Source of the DNA: a virus
Reading direction: 5' to 3' (one strand)
DNA: 64,000 nt
Virus record (IMG/VR): IMGVR_UViG_3300030202_003282
Coordinates: 52,754-116,753 of that record
Under the pieces are notes generated by a model, which saw only the letters and a list, made by a program, of their open reading frames with translations, did no database searches and had not been told where the DNA came from. The position numbers and the translations under genes were made by a program. Positions 26,406-35,499 of the stretch are shown piece by piece; the first letter of the stretch is position 1; every line of letters begins with the position of its first letter.

Positions 26406-27671
26406 TTATTTCATTGTCATTTTAATAATCTCAGGCTTCATCATAAGTTTATTAAACTTTTGTTTGTTACCATTGAATATTGTTCTTACTACTAAATACT
26501 TAAGATCATCAGTAAAATAATCTTTAGTACATAAGGTTTCAAGTCTATCTGTTATCTTCTGACTAATAGTATTTTCTTTAGAATATACCACTGAGAAGTT
26601 AGCAAGTCTTGTTGCCAATGTTGATGCAATATCTGCACGATAAGCATCATCTTTTCCAATACAACCAGTTAACTCACCAAGAATATATTGCTCATTATCA
26701 TGAGTTAATAAATCTTTAGGTGTTACTAGTTTATCTAGTTTATTGTTAATAAAAGTTGTAAACATAGATGCAAATTCATCACCTACAGAACCTTCACCAA
26801 TCATTTGAATTAGTGGTAACTCATCTTCAAATTTTTCAATAGAACTTATAGAGTTAAAAAAGCTTGTAATAGATCTTGCATTTGTTTCTTGAGTTACAAG
26901 TTCAGGGTGTAATAACAAAAAGTTAATACATCTTGAATCAATACCTGATTCTTCTGCCCAACGAGCCCATACTTCAACATCAAATTTAAGATTTGCAGAA
27001 ATAAATCTAGTTTTTTGTGCAGAATCTATTGAGTTAACCATATAATCTCCATTGTCTGGATTTGCAGTTAAAACAATATGCCAATCTTGAGGTAAAGACC
27101 AAGAAATATAAGTTTGTCTGTCCACTAATTCCATAACGGCTTGAACAAATCTCATATCTGCACGGTTCCAATCATCTAAGATTAACATGCCACCTTTTTT
27201 TACATCAGCAATCCAGTTAGGAGCACAATAAGACATTCTATTCTTACCTGTTACTTTCCAACCTTGTTTTAAATATTCTTCAACAGCAAGTTCATCAACC
27301 CACTGACCAACTTTTTTAGTTATAGTTGCAGTTGCAACTTGAGCAGAAGCTGCTGCTTTTTGTGCTGCAGTATAATTAAGATCATCTATCTTTTTAGATG
27401 GAACTTTCTTTTCTTTATACATTTGAAATTGTCTAACAGGAAATCCTACAAGATCTCCTAACTCTTCAATTTGAGCTAAATTTAATTTTACACAATCTAG
27501 ATTGTTTTCTTTTGCAATTTCCATTACAGTAGATGTTTTACCAATTCCTGATTCACCTACTACTTCAATAGCTACAGGAAGTTTATTTTCTTCTTGTAAA
27601 AATCTATTATTAGTTATTATGTGGTTAATAAACCCTTTTAATTCATCAATGTTTAAATTTACTTGTGCCAT
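26406..27671 (-). CDS. MoxR-type AAA+ ATPase
   Basis: A 421-residue AAA+ ATPase. Walker A is GESGIGKT (39-46), Walker B is LILDDWNRAD (about 164-172, Asp166/Asp167) and sensor 1 is Asn204 in LTANPD. MoxR ATPases act as chaperones that insert cofactors or remodel complexes together with a von Willebrand A partner. That partner is encoded immediately upstream (8-base gap) in the same operon, the classic RavA/ViaA-like pairing. Confidence 0.85.
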   Translation of the reverse strand: MAQVNLNIDELKGFINHIITNNRFLQEENKLPVAIEVVGESGIGKTSTVMEIAKENNLDCVKLNLAQIEELGDLVGFPVRQFQMYKEKKVPSKKIDDLNYTAAQKAAASAQVATATITKKVGQWVDELAVEEYLKQGWKVTGKNRMSYCAPNWIADVKKGGMLILDDWNRADMRFVQAVMELVDRQTYISWSLPQDWHIVLTANPDNGDYMVNSIDSAQKTRFISANLKFDVEVWARWAEESGIDSRCINFLLLHPELVTQETNARSITSFFNSISSIEKFEDELPLIQMIGEGSVGDEFASMFTTFINNKLDKLVTPKDLLTHDNEQYILGELTGCIGKDDAYRADIASTLATRLANFSVVYSKENTISQKITDRLETLCTKDYFTDDLKYLVVRTIFNGNKQKFNKLMMKPEIIKMTMK

Positions 27672-27679
27672 AATTTTTA

Positions 27680-28846
27680 TTAGTTTAATTGTATTTTAAA
27701 TCCGGGTAATTCTTCATTTATTCCACAGTCAGAACTATGAACCCATAACGTATTATTTGGACAGTTGTTAGGACTTGGAGCCTCTCCATCTGTAAAATAT
27801 ATAAGTGCAGTATATGCACGTTTATTATCATTATAATGATCTATAACAGGTTGAAATGATGTACCACCTCTACCGTGTATTTCCCAATCTTGTTTTGGAT
27901 TAAATTCTTTTATTCCTCTAAAAGTAGAATCACATTGTGCAACAGTAATCTTATGACCTGTTTTATGCATATGTGTTAATTCACTCCAAAATTCTTCTAG
28001 TTCTTTAGAACTAACTGATCCAGATGTATCTACACCTACAAGAATATGATTTTTAAATTTAACTTTAAGACCAGGATTTTCACTGTATCTTTTATTAAAT
28101 TTTCTACGCATTTTTCTTGTATAGCTTACTGTAGAATTTCCAACAAATCTTCTAAGATATCCTCTCCAATCAAATTTTGGAGGTTCAACATGTCTTAGTC
28201 TTTGAATTAAATCTGCAAGTTCACCTGGAATGTTACCACATCTTTTTTCAGTTGTTTCAGCAGTCTCTTTAATTTGATGTTCAATTTGTTTTTCAACTAA
28301 CTTTTTATCTGCTTCATTTAATTCATCAAATTCAGCCCAAGTTTTATGATCATATTGACTATCACCATCCATTTGTCCTAACAAAGATTCTAATGAAGGA
28401 CAATTTCCACTTTGTTTAGCTTGTTCCAGCAATTCATAATACTTTTTAGTACCAGCTTTAACAGGAAGATTTAATTCAGGAAATGTATCTAAAGTTAATC
28501 CACCATCAGGTAAATCATTTTTATTTATATATTGATTTATTTCTAAATCAGCAGCTATATTAAATAATTTATGATCAGAATATAAATCTCTTAACGTTAA
28601 ATGACCAAATGAAACATGAAGTAATTCATGCTTTAAAAGACCAACTTGTTGTCTTATATTTAATTCTTGAAAAAAATCTGGATTAATAGCTAATTGAATA
28701 CCTATTCCTTTTTTACTCACACCTGCAGTAGGTATGTCTTTTCTATAACTTTTATTTAATCCAATAAGAAAAAGTCCGTAAAAGGGCTCTTCTAAGATTA
28801 AAGTTTTAACGGTTTTTGCAACCTTTTCACTTATTATTATACTCAT
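27680..28846 (-). CDS. VWA domain protein with HExxH metallopeptidase motif (DUF2201-like)
   Basis: Encodes 388 residues. The N-terminal half has HELLH (73-77) followed by His82, a zinc-metallopeptidase motif; the C-terminal half has a VWA MIDAS, DTSGS at 273-277 with Thr329 and FTDGE near 351-355. This arrangement matches the DUF2201/VWA-like metallopeptidase proteins paired with MoxR ATPases. The partner ATPase follows directly. The pair may process or remodel a host or phage protein complex; the target is unknown. Confidence 0.85.
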   Translation of the reverse strand: MSIIISEKVAKTVKTLILEEPFYGLFLIGLNKSYRKDIPTAGVSKKGIGIQLAINPDFFQELNIRQQVGLLKHELLHVSFGHLTLRDLYSDHKLFNIAADLEINQYINKNDLPDGGLTLDTFPELNLPVKAGTKKYYELLEQAKQSGNCPSLESLLGQMDGDSQYDHKTWAEFDELNEADKKLVEKQIEHQIKETAETTEKRCGNIPGELADLIQRLRHVEPPKFDWRGYLRRFVGNSTVSYTRKMRRKFNKRYSENPGLKVKFKNHILVGVDTSGSVSSKELEEFWSELTHMHKTGHKITVAQCDSTFRGIKEFNPKQDWEIHGRGGTSFQPVIDHYNDNKRAYTALIYFTDGEAPSPNNCPNNTLWVHSSDCGINEELPGFKIQLN

Positions 28847-29279
28847 GATTATAAATTGATTTAAATTTTGAAAAATAACGTTCTATTGCTTGTTTTTCAG
28901 GAGTAATTTTATTCATTTGATATACAATAATATCCATAATAGAAGATTTAAACTCTTCATTTTTTCTTTTAAATAAAAATTTTGTAATGGATAATATATC
29001 TTCCCAAGTATAACTACCATGACGGTAATTCCAAGGCCTTGGGATATTATGACCTGTATCATGGAGTAAACTAAACTCTTTCATAAGTTTATTATACTCA
29101 GGAAATTTTTTCATATATACAGCTCTACGCTTATAAAATAATGTTTTAATAAATAACATATGATACGTAACATCTAATTTAAAATTTTTAATATTAGAAA
29201 AAGCTACTTCCATATCTTCATCAGTTCCATTTAACATTTTTTCTAATACTATAAACTCTTCTAAACTTAATATTTTCAT
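28827..29279 (-). CDS. Hypothetical helical protein
   Basis: A 150-residue Lys-rich helical protein, no family recognised. Overlaps the start of the VWA-metallopeptidase by 20 bases and starts 1 base after the next gene's stop, so it belongs to the MoxR/VWA operon. Confidence 0.6.
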   Translation of the reverse strand: MKILSLEEFIVLEKMLNGTDEDMEVAFSNIKNFKLDVTYHMLFIKTLFYKRRAVYMKKFPEYNKLMKEFSLLHDTGHNIPRPWNYRHGSYTWEDILSITKFLFKRKNEEFKSSIMDIIVYQMNKITPEKQAIERYFSKFKSIYNHEYNNK

Positions 29280-29280
29280 A

Positions 29281-29748
29281 TTAATCCCAGTTTATGTTTG
29301 ATTTTACATTAAGAAACGGAAACATATTATTAATATCACCTATAAGATTTTTTTGGACAACATAATTAAAAAATTCTATTAAAAGAGGATCTTTATTTTC
29401 TTTAATCCATTCATATAATTGATCATATTCATATCCTGCTCTATTATCCCAAGTACTTATTTTTAAACGGTTTACAAAACTTTGATAAGCAGCCGGATTA
29501 CAATTTGATATTAATTGCATTGTTAATATAGTATAGGGAGTTAAATAAGTTTCTGTTCCCCAATCATAAAAATGTAAAGATGTGTCTTCTATTATTTTAT
29601 AAGCTATTTCTTTATCATCTCTATTTGGAGAATTAATTAATTTTATTAATCCTTTTATATCAGACAAAGTTTTAATAGACTCTACAAAAGATTCTTCATT
29701 TATTGATTTTAAAACTTTCATTCCGTTATTAGTTAATATTTGATTCAT
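29281..29748 (-). CDS. Hypothetical helical protein
   Basis: Encodes 155 residues, mostly helical, with no recognised domain. Its start shares one base with the stop of the DUF6915-like gene upstream. Probably part of the same functional module because there is no intergenic space. Confidence 0.6.
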   Translation of the reverse strand: MNQILTNNGMKVLKSINEESFVESIKTLSDIKGLIKLINSPNRDDKEIAYKIIEDTSLHFYDWGTETYLTPYTILTMQLISNCNPAAYQSFVNRLKISTWDNRAGYEYDQLYEWIKENKDPLLIEFFNYVVQKNLIGDINNMFPFLNVKSNINWD

Positions 29749-30095
29749 TAGTCTTCAATTTTTAAAGTTCTAAGCATCCACGTTGGATGTTTTTTTTCAG
29801 TCATATTAATAATCCATTCTTTTGCAGAAGGTATATAATTATTACAATCTTCTTTTACATGTTGTTCACCAACATACCGTGTATACACAGTTTTACCATC
29901 AGAATTAGTAAAATGTTCTCCAAATGTTTTTTCACATTCAAAAATTCCTTCACTATGATGTCTATACATTCTATGATAAGAATTACCAATCCAAGATTTA
30001 GTTTCATCAAACCAATTATGAATATGAATATAATCTGTTTCCAAACCACCCCATTTTCTTACAGATGATTTAGCATGTTTTAAAGGATGAGCCAT
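29748..30095 (-). CDS. DUF6915-like protein
   Basis: A 115-residue protein with a characteristic His-rich pattern: AKSSVRKWGG, HIHNWFDETK, YRHHSEGIFECE and GEQHVKEDCN. This matches, from memory, a DUF6915-type family found in phages and bacteria. The conserved His, Asp and Glu residues suggest a metal site. Function not known. Confidence 0.65.
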   Translation of the reverse strand: MAHPLKHAKSSVRKWGGLETDYIHIHNWFDETKSWIGNSYHRMYRHHSEGIFECEKTFGEHFTNSDGKTVYTRYVGEQHVKEDCNNYIPSAKEWIINMTEKKHPTWMLRTLKIED

Positions 30096-30472
30096 TAAAT
30101 ATTATTTAATAAAGTTCCGGCATCATCATATTCTTCATATGTTCTTTGATTATAATTAATTATATAAGATAAATTACTTAATTGTATATCAATTGATCCC
30201 CAACCACCTTCATTGTTAACCCAATCACCTATTCTATTTACATAGTTTTCAAAAAAATGATATGCTAATTCTTCAATGTCATCAGTTCTAATAAAAGGTT
30301 CACAACCTTTATAGTCAGATATATAATTACCGTTAGGATCTAAATATTCTATTTCATGAATAGAACCGTCATCCCCTCCTCCATCAAAATGAGCTCTAAT
30401 TGTATGTACTCCTTTATTTAATAGGGCTAGTTTTGTTTTTAATATTAATTGTTTTCTTTTTCCTTTTTGCAT
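30095..30472 (-). CDS. DUF6878-like protein
   Basis: Encodes 125 residues with a FDGGGDDGSIHEIEY motif (about residues 29-43) and a C-terminal GGWGSIDIQLSN segment, resembling DUF6878-type proteins (tentative). It overlaps the RusA gene end by 59 bases and is followed by the DUF6915-like gene with a shared base. Acidic; biochemical role unknown. Confidence 0.6.
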   Translation of the reverse strand: MQKGKRKQLILKTKLALLNKGVHTIRAHFDGGGDDGSIHEIEYLDPNGNYISDYKGCEPFIRTDDIEELAYHFFENYVNRIGDWVNNEGGWGSIDIQLSNLSYIINYNQRTYEEYDDAGTLLNNI

Positions 30473-30842
30473 TTTTTTTAGTTATAATTTCAATAATTAC
30501 ACCAGGCTTTTCTTTATCATATAAATATGCTTCAAATTTTGGAATTATAAATTCACAATTATCATCTTCTATCCAACCGTGTGTAACCATATCATCTTGT
30601 ACAGTTTGTGCTGGATTTATATAATCAAATTTATGCCGTGTGCCTCTAATAAAAGTAAATGAAATTACAGCAGGTAGTTTATGCTTCTTTAGTTCTTTTT
30701 GAAACTGAGGAGCATATTTTTGATAGAAAGATTTAGTATCTTTTCTATATTTCATAACTGTTTTACTAGCTATAAAGTACTTGCCTGTCCAACGTCTTCC
30801 ATTTTTGCTTGAGGGTACATTACCCGGTATAAACCATTTCAT
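30414..30842 (-). CDS. rusA: RusA-like Holliday junction resolvase
   Basis: A 142-residue endonuclease that resolves four-way DNA junctions during phage recombination and before packaging. The RusA pattern is visible: N-terminal PGNVPSSKNGR, then Asp73 and Asn76 in DYINPAQ, Asp83/Asp84 and Asp93/Asp94 in WIEDDN, which supply the acidic catalytic residues. It overlaps the primase-like gene by 4 bases upstream. The Lys-rich C-terminal tail overlaps the next gene and may be a DNA-binding extension. Confidence 0.85.
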   Translation of the reverse strand: MKWFIPGNVPSSKNGRRWTGKYFIASKTVMKYRKDTKSFYQKYAPQFQKELKKHKLPAVISFTFIRGTRHKFDYINPAQTVQDDMVTHGWIEDDNCEFIIPKFEAYLYDKEKPGVIIEIITKKNAKRKKKTINIKNKTSPIK

Positions 30843-31819
30843 AAGCTTAGTGTTTGTTTTAACAATGGCTTTAATTTTTTATGCAATAGATCTAATCCGT
30901 GTAAATGCAAAGCATCTGCAGGATCATTTTCTAATGGACAAACAAAACCATTTATATTATATACTTCTTTATATCTATCTACAGCTTTTTTACCAGCAGT
31001 ATCATTATCAAAAAGAGTTATAATTTTTTTATACTTGTTTTTTAAATTCTCAATAAGAATTGGTTTTAACATTGTGTTTTCACTATCAGGAGCTATTAAT
31101 TCAACATTGTAACCTATTCCAGCTAAAGACATTACATCTTTTAAACCTGAAGTAATTACTAAATAAGGTTGGGTATATGTTAATTGATCTAATCCTTGAG
31201 TATGCATGCATACCTTTATGAATTTATGCTTTTTTTGTGCAGGTTGATATATTTTATAAATAGAACCATCCTGTTTAAAATAACCATAAAGTTTAGATCC
31301 TTTAATTTTAATAAGATCAGTAGATCCGTCCTCTCCTTTTTTAACCATATTATAATATTCCAGTGGCTTAACATTATATGTATTAAGTATTGTAGCACCA
31401 ATCCTAAACCTTAACCAAAAGTTTTTATCTTCTTCTGTCCACTCTCTTGGTTTAACATAATCCACTTTATATTTTTCTTGAGCTTTAAAATTGCTATTTA
31501 AAAACTCATTATTTTTTATAAATGAATTAAAGTCTTCAATAATTTTTTCTACAGCACCGGGATAACCAACATGAAATAGTTCTTTTACTAAATCAATTTT
31601 ACTACCAAATTTTCCACTTGAAAAATCTTTGTATTTATATTGTGCATTAATTTGATCTACAAAAATACACATACTAGGTGTTCTTTCATTTGGGTTAAAT
31701 ATTGATTTTATTTTAACATCCTGACCAGTTAATTTTTCTGGTAGATCTAAATAGTATTCAAATACCCAATTACTTGGAACATCTTTTTCAGTAAAAACTA
31801 ATTGTTTTGTATTAAACAT
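30839..31819 (-). CDS. DNA primase-like protein with TOPRIM domain and degenerate zinc domain
   Basis: The start at 31819 (MFNTKQ) avoids reading through a terminator hairpin; 326 residues. The N-terminal segment FNPNERTPS...YKYKDFSSGKFG (about 41-73) keeps the shape of the DnaG CHC2 zinc domain but has lost its Cys/His ligands. The TOPRIM domain (about 217-295) has the DxD motif LFDNDTAGKKA (Asp271, Asp273), but the usual Glu of the EGxxD motif appears as Ser224 in TSGLKDVMS. It could prime phage DNA synthesis or be a modified nucleotidyl enzyme. Confidence 0.75.
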   Translation of the reverse strand: MFNTKQLVFTEKDVPSNWVFEYYLDLPEKLTGQDVKIKSIFNPNERTPSMCIFVDQINAQYKYKDFSSGKFGSKIDLVKELFHVGYPGAVEKIIEDFNSFIKNNEFLNSNFKAQEKYKVDYVKPREWTEEDKNFWLRFRIGATILNTYNVKPLEYYNMVKKGEDGSTDLIKIKGSKLYGYFKQDGSIYKIYQPAQKKHKFIKVCMHTQGLDQLTYTQPYLVITSGLKDVMSLAGIGYNVELIAPDSENTMLKPILIENLKNKYKKIITLFDNDTAGKKAVDRYKEVYNINGFVCPLENDPADALHLHGLDLLHKKLKPLLKQTLSL

Positions 31820-31852
31820 TTTCCAAATATAATAAATTAAAAAAAAAGATGC

Positions 31853-31882
31853 GGCAGGGGATGAGTCCTGAGCCACCCTGCC
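31853..31882 (-). terminator. Rho-independent terminator
   Basis: A perfect GC-rich 7-bp stem, GGCAGGG/CCCTGCC (31853-31859 with 31876-31882), followed leftward by GCATC and nine T on the - strand. It separates the ssDNA-binding-like gene group from the primase operon. Confidence 0.8.
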
Positions 31883-32014
31883 TTAAGAAATAGTATCATC
31901 ATTTAAAGGACTGCCTTATCTTACATCTTATTAAAGAAAAAGTAAAAGTTTTTCTGTTTGCCACATTTCATAGCTCCGAATTTCACGGTATACAATTACT
32001 TTTCCTATGTTTTT

Positions 32015-32692
32015 TTATAAATCAAAGTCAGATGCACTACCATTTTGACTTACTGGTTCAAAATTAGTAGCTGCAGGTGCTGAAGCTTTCTTTTTTAAAG
32101 GAATAATGTGATTATCTTTATCAAAAGTTAAAAGTCTAGAGTTTTCAATATCTAATGCTTCCATTGGAATACCATCTTTAGACATTCTAGGTAAAAATAA
32201 ATCTTGGTTAGTATAACCTTCTTTATTTTCCCATTCTTTTCCACCAACACACATATTAAACCATCCACTAGCAGAAAAAAGATCATTACAAGATGTCATA
32301 AACTCTTCAATAGTATTTGCTTGTACTTTATCAAGTTCATCTCTTTTACCTAAAACTTCAGAAAGATATACCATACCTTTCATCACTTCATTATCTCTAC
32401 TAATTTCTCTTCCAGATGGAAGTGTAGCATCTTTATATGGATAAGGAGAAAATCTCACTCTTCCTACTTGACCTTGGTATCTTGGACCATTTGGCTCATT
32501 TACATTCAATAAAAATCCTTCAAACTCTCCACCTACAGGCTTTGTTTCAACATTTAATAAAATATTATAAGCTTCTGCATCATATGGTGTTTGATCAAAA
32601 CTAACTGAATTGATTCTTACAACGTGATTTCCAGCACTAATTACTGGTTTAGTTTTTCCGCTTCCAACGGACATGTCTTTAGTGTTTAACAT
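32015..32692 (-). CDS. Probable ssDNA-binding protein (DUF669-like) with acidic tip
   Basis: A 225-residue protein with an OB-fold-like N-terminal part (GNHVVRINSVSFD..., residues 21-60) resembling DUF669-type phage ssDNA-binding proteins. It ends SASDFDL, an acidic hydrophobic tip nearly identical to that of the 201-residue protein at 41951. It is followed by a strong terminator, consistent with high expression. It lies downstream of a RecA-fold ATPase in the same operon, which suits a recombination or replication role. Confidence 0.7.
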   Translation of the reverse strand: MLNTKDMSVGSGKTKPVISAGNHVVRINSVSFDQTPYDAEAYNILLNVETKPVGGEFEGFLLNVNEPNGPRYQGQVGRVRFSPYPYKDATLPSGREISRDNEVMKGMVYLSEVLGKRDELDKVQANTIEEFMTSCNDLFSASGWFNMCVGGKEWENKEGYTNQDLFLPRMSKDGIPMEALDIENSRLLTFDKDNHIIPLKKKASAPAATNFEPVSQNGSASDFDL

Positions 32693-32715
32693 AGTTACTT
32701 TTTTTGATTAATTAT

Positions 32716-33399
32716 TTATTTATTGTATTCTTCTATATGTTCTTTTACATATTGAAGGTCATTTGGAATGAATTGATCCTCAAACATCCCCATTGGTGAT
32801 TTACATGTATTCTCTCCATTAGTTTGTGTTTCAAAACCATAGTCAAGAGTACCATCATCATTTTTACGTACTTTGCCAAAAAGTACCATTGAAAAAAGGC
32901 CTTCTAAAGTTAAAGCATTATCTATCATTTTACCAACAGTTTTAGCTTTAACTCTTCTGTGACCATTAACATCCGTTGATTCTTCTGAATGAGTTAAAAA
33001 AAATATACATAAATCATCTCTCAAATCTTTTGGATATTTTGCAACCTGTGCCAGGTTAGTAGCTATTTGAGTAAATTTATCATATCCTTTTTCATTGGCT
33101 CTATCAAAATATTCAAAGCTGGACATATATTGCCAATCATCTACAACTAAAGTTTTAATATGTGTCATTTTTTCATTTACATGACGCATTGCTTTTATAA
33201 TGCCTTGTGCAGTAGATGCTGCTGTCATATTACCTTCAGGATTTTCTTTAGAAATTAATGTATAATTCTTTTTCCATCCTTTAAAAGGTAGAGGCTTGTT
33301 TGCAATATTTATAATAAATGTTTCTTCAGGATTTAAATTCCTGATAGAAGTAGATTTTCCACTTCCTGATTCTGCAATTACTAATGTACTTTCTGCCAT
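32716..33399 (-). CDS. RecA-fold phage ATPase (AAA_24-like)
   Basis: A 227-residue nucleotide-binding protein. Walker A is AESGSGKS (9-16) and the Walker B strand is KTLVVDDW (about 84-91), followed by a FFLTHSEES sensor segment near 133-141. Related phage proteins work with ssDNA-binding proteins in recombination-dependent replication. It overlaps the upstream 185-residue gene by one base and precedes the ssDNA-binding-like gene. Confidence 0.8.
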   Translation of the reverse strand: MAESTLVIAESGSGKSTSIRNLNPEETFIINIANKPLPFKGWKKNYTLISKENPEGNMTAASTAQGIIKAMRHVNEKMTHIKTLVVDDWQYMSSFEYFDRANEKGYDKFTQIATNLAQVAKYPKDLRDDLCIFFLTHSEESTDVNGHRRVKAKTVGKMIDNALTLEGLFSMVLFGKVRKNDDGTLDYGFETQTNGENTCKSPMGMFEDQFIPNDLQYVKEHIEEYNK

Positions 33400-33956
33400 T
33401 ATTTTAAATTATTTATTGTTAATATATCAGCTATTCTATCTAATGAATTTGTAATGTTATCTAATCTTTCAATTAATTCACCACCTGCTTTTGGAGCATC
33501 TGGATTTGGAAGTTTAGCAAATTCTTTATCTATTATGTTTTTGATAATTTTACTTGCTGTTTTTTGCTTTCTAGAATTAACATCATTAATTATGTTTAAT
33601 TCAGATACTGGAACAATGTGTCTTTCAAATCCTGAATTGCTTACAATTGCTTCATATTCTTCTTTCCAGTGTAAATTTTTATGTAAAAGATAAAGAGTTC
33701 TTTTAGGATCTTCAGTATCATAATTAATACTTACAAATTCTGTATAAATATCTTCTTCTTTTTGAAATTCACTTGGAAAAAAACTTACATGTAATTCATC
33801 TTTTCCTGGCGGCCTATAAGCCATCTTAGGTATATATAGAGCATCTGAAATATTATTTTTATCAAAATAATCTTGATGTTCTTTTCTTAAGTTTTTAACT
33901 TTCTCTTTACGTTCTGTTGGAGTCATGTTTTTAGTTTTTGTACTTATCATAATCAT
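33399..33956 (-). CDS. Hypothetical protein
   Basis: Encodes 185 residues, charged, with a helical C-terminus (ELIERLDNITNSLDRIADIL) that could form a short coiled coil. It overlaps the helicase end by 4 bases. A replication accessory role is likely from position only. Confidence 0.55.
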   Translation of the reverse strand: MIMISTKTKNMTPTERKEKVKNLRKEHQDYFDKNNISDALYIPKMAYRPPGKDELHVSFFPSEFQKEEDIYTEFVSINYDTEDPKRTLYLLHKNLHWKEEYEAIVSNSGFERHIVPVSELNIINDVNSRKQKTASKIIKNIIDKEFAKLPNPDAPKAGGELIERLDNITNSLDRIADILTINNLK

Positions 33957-34909
33957 CTTCTTTGCTGTTGTCCTGGTGTAATCATCTCTGCAATTTCCAT
34001 TTGTTCAAAATGTGCTTTGAAAAAACTCATTCTAGTGTCTCCATTTCTAGCTTTTAAAAAATGAAGAACTAATGTTCTATCATCTTCTATAATATATCTA
34101 TCAGGACCATAAAATCTAATTTTTTGTTTAGCAGGACGATTAATACCAATTAATGTATCTGCATGTTGTAACATTGCATCTGAACCAAATATATCTGATT
34201 CAAGAATATAATTTCCATACTTACCATCTATTGCTCTTTCTGGGTTATCAATATTCCTATTGAGCTGAGATAAAGCAATAAATAAACAAGGATAATCACG
34301 CTTACATTGTGTAAAGAATTCACCTAATTCAAATAACATATCTAATCTATTATTTTGATAAGGTGCTCTTTTTACAAGAATAGTATGATCTAATGTTATT
34401 ATAGTTTTTTGACCTTGATGTTCATTCATATACATGTCAATTTGATCACGCATTTGATTCACTGTCATAGGAGTTCCTATAATATCAACTGGATATTTTA
34501 CTCTTTCTTTTGCATATTGATGACAAACATTCAAAACATCTGTTGTTAATGTGCTTCCTGCACTACATAATTCTTTATAGGTTTTACCAGTTATAGAACT
34601 AAATTCTCTAATGGCTGAAGTTCTTCCAACCATTTCAAACTGAAATTCTAAAACTCTAAAATTATCATCTGGATTTAATGTAAATGATTCTCTTATAATT
34701 TGATCTTTAATTAATGTTTTACCTGATCCAGGTCTTCCACCAATTACAGTAAGAGTATTCCATTCTAATCCATCTGTAGTAGCATCATTAAATTTAGGCC
34801 AAGGAGTATATATTGATTTTTCTTCTCCACTTTGCCTATTAAGCATATACTTTAATGCTTCATTAAATGCACTAAATTGACCAACCCACGCTTCTTTTTT
34901 TTTACTCAT
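33953..34909 (-). CDS. DnaB-like replicative helicase
   Basis: A 318-residue RecA-fold helicase domain without the DnaB N-terminal domain. Walker A GGRPGSGKT (57-65), Walker B IITLDHT (Asp174), and the motif SQLNR (214-218) typical of DnaB-family motor domains. It would unwind the phage replication fork. It overlaps by 4 bases the upstream gene, which may be its loader. Confidence 0.85.
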   Translation of the reverse strand: MSKKKEAWVGQFSAFNEALKYMLNRQSGEEKSIYTPWPKFNDATTDGLEWNTLTVIGGRPGSGKTLIKDQIIRESFTLNPDDNFRVLEFQFEMVGRTSAIREFSSITGKTYKELCSAGSTLTTDVLNVCHQYAKERVKYPVDIIGTPMTVNQMRDQIDMYMNEHQGQKTIITLDHTILVKRAPYQNNRLDMLFELGEFFTQCKRDYPCLFIALSQLNRNIDNPERAIDGKYGNYILESDIFGSDAMLQHADTLIGINRPAKQKIRFYGPDRYIIEDDRTLVLHFLKARNGDTRMSFFKAHFEQMEIAEMITPGQQQRR

Positions 34910-35499
34910 ACTACTTTTTCTTTAAAATGATCTTCTATTGTATCAACACCTTCTTTAATCAAATCACAATAATCAGCAAGTAATGAAACTTTTACTCTAT
35001 GCTTATCTTGTTTTGAGACAAAATATTGACTTGTTACCATATAAAGATATTCAGCATCTCTATATTCATTAACATACATTTTTGTTGCTTTAATAACATC
35101 ATCCCATGTATAGTCATAGTTTTCAAAAAACCATCTAAATGAATCAGTTAACGCTTTTACATTTTGCCTTGCAGGTTTACCACTAGGTAATTTTTTAGCA
35201 GGAAAGATTTCTCTATACTGTTTAATTTTCTCATTAAAATCTTTTCCCATTAGCTGCAAATTTGTTTTCTTTTTTGCTTTTAAAAAATAATTATCTAAAT
35301 GAGCCATTAAAATTTTTCCTTCAACAGTAATATTATAACCTCCTTCTAATAAAGGTTCTATATAATTATTGTTTTTAAGATCTTCTATATCTTGATTGGT
35401 TATTATAGGCATTGAAACTTTATTCTTCAGGGAAAAAAGCGTGAATGCTTGGTTTGGTGTTATCTTGTGTTTTAATATTATTTTCAGAAATTCCCACAT
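34906..35499 (-). CDS. Replication-associated hypothetical protein, possible helicase loader
   Basis: Encodes 197 residues. The first ~70 residues read like a winged helix (LFSLKNK...LEGGYNITVEGK), and the remainder is helical with aromatic residues (FRWFFENYDYTWDDV). Located between a DnaA-like protein and the DnaB-like helicase, overlapping both, so a loader or initiator role is a reasonable inference. Confidence 0.55.
   Translation of the reverse strand: MWEFLKIILKHKITPNQAFTLFSLKNKVSMPIITNQDIEDLKNNNYIEPLLEGGYNITVEGKILMAHLDNYFLKAKKKTNLQLMGKDFNEKIKQYREIFPAKKLPSGKPARQNVKALTDSFRWFFENYDYTWDDVIKATKMYVNEYRDAEYLYMVTSQYFVSKQDKHRVKVSLLADYCDLIKEGVDTIEDHFKEKVV

Noticed and set aside
31853-31882. Hammerhead ribozyme (GATGAGTCC segment)
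   Set aside because: The required GAAA and full core are missing; the sequence is better explained as a GC-rich terminator stem with a T-run on the - strand.
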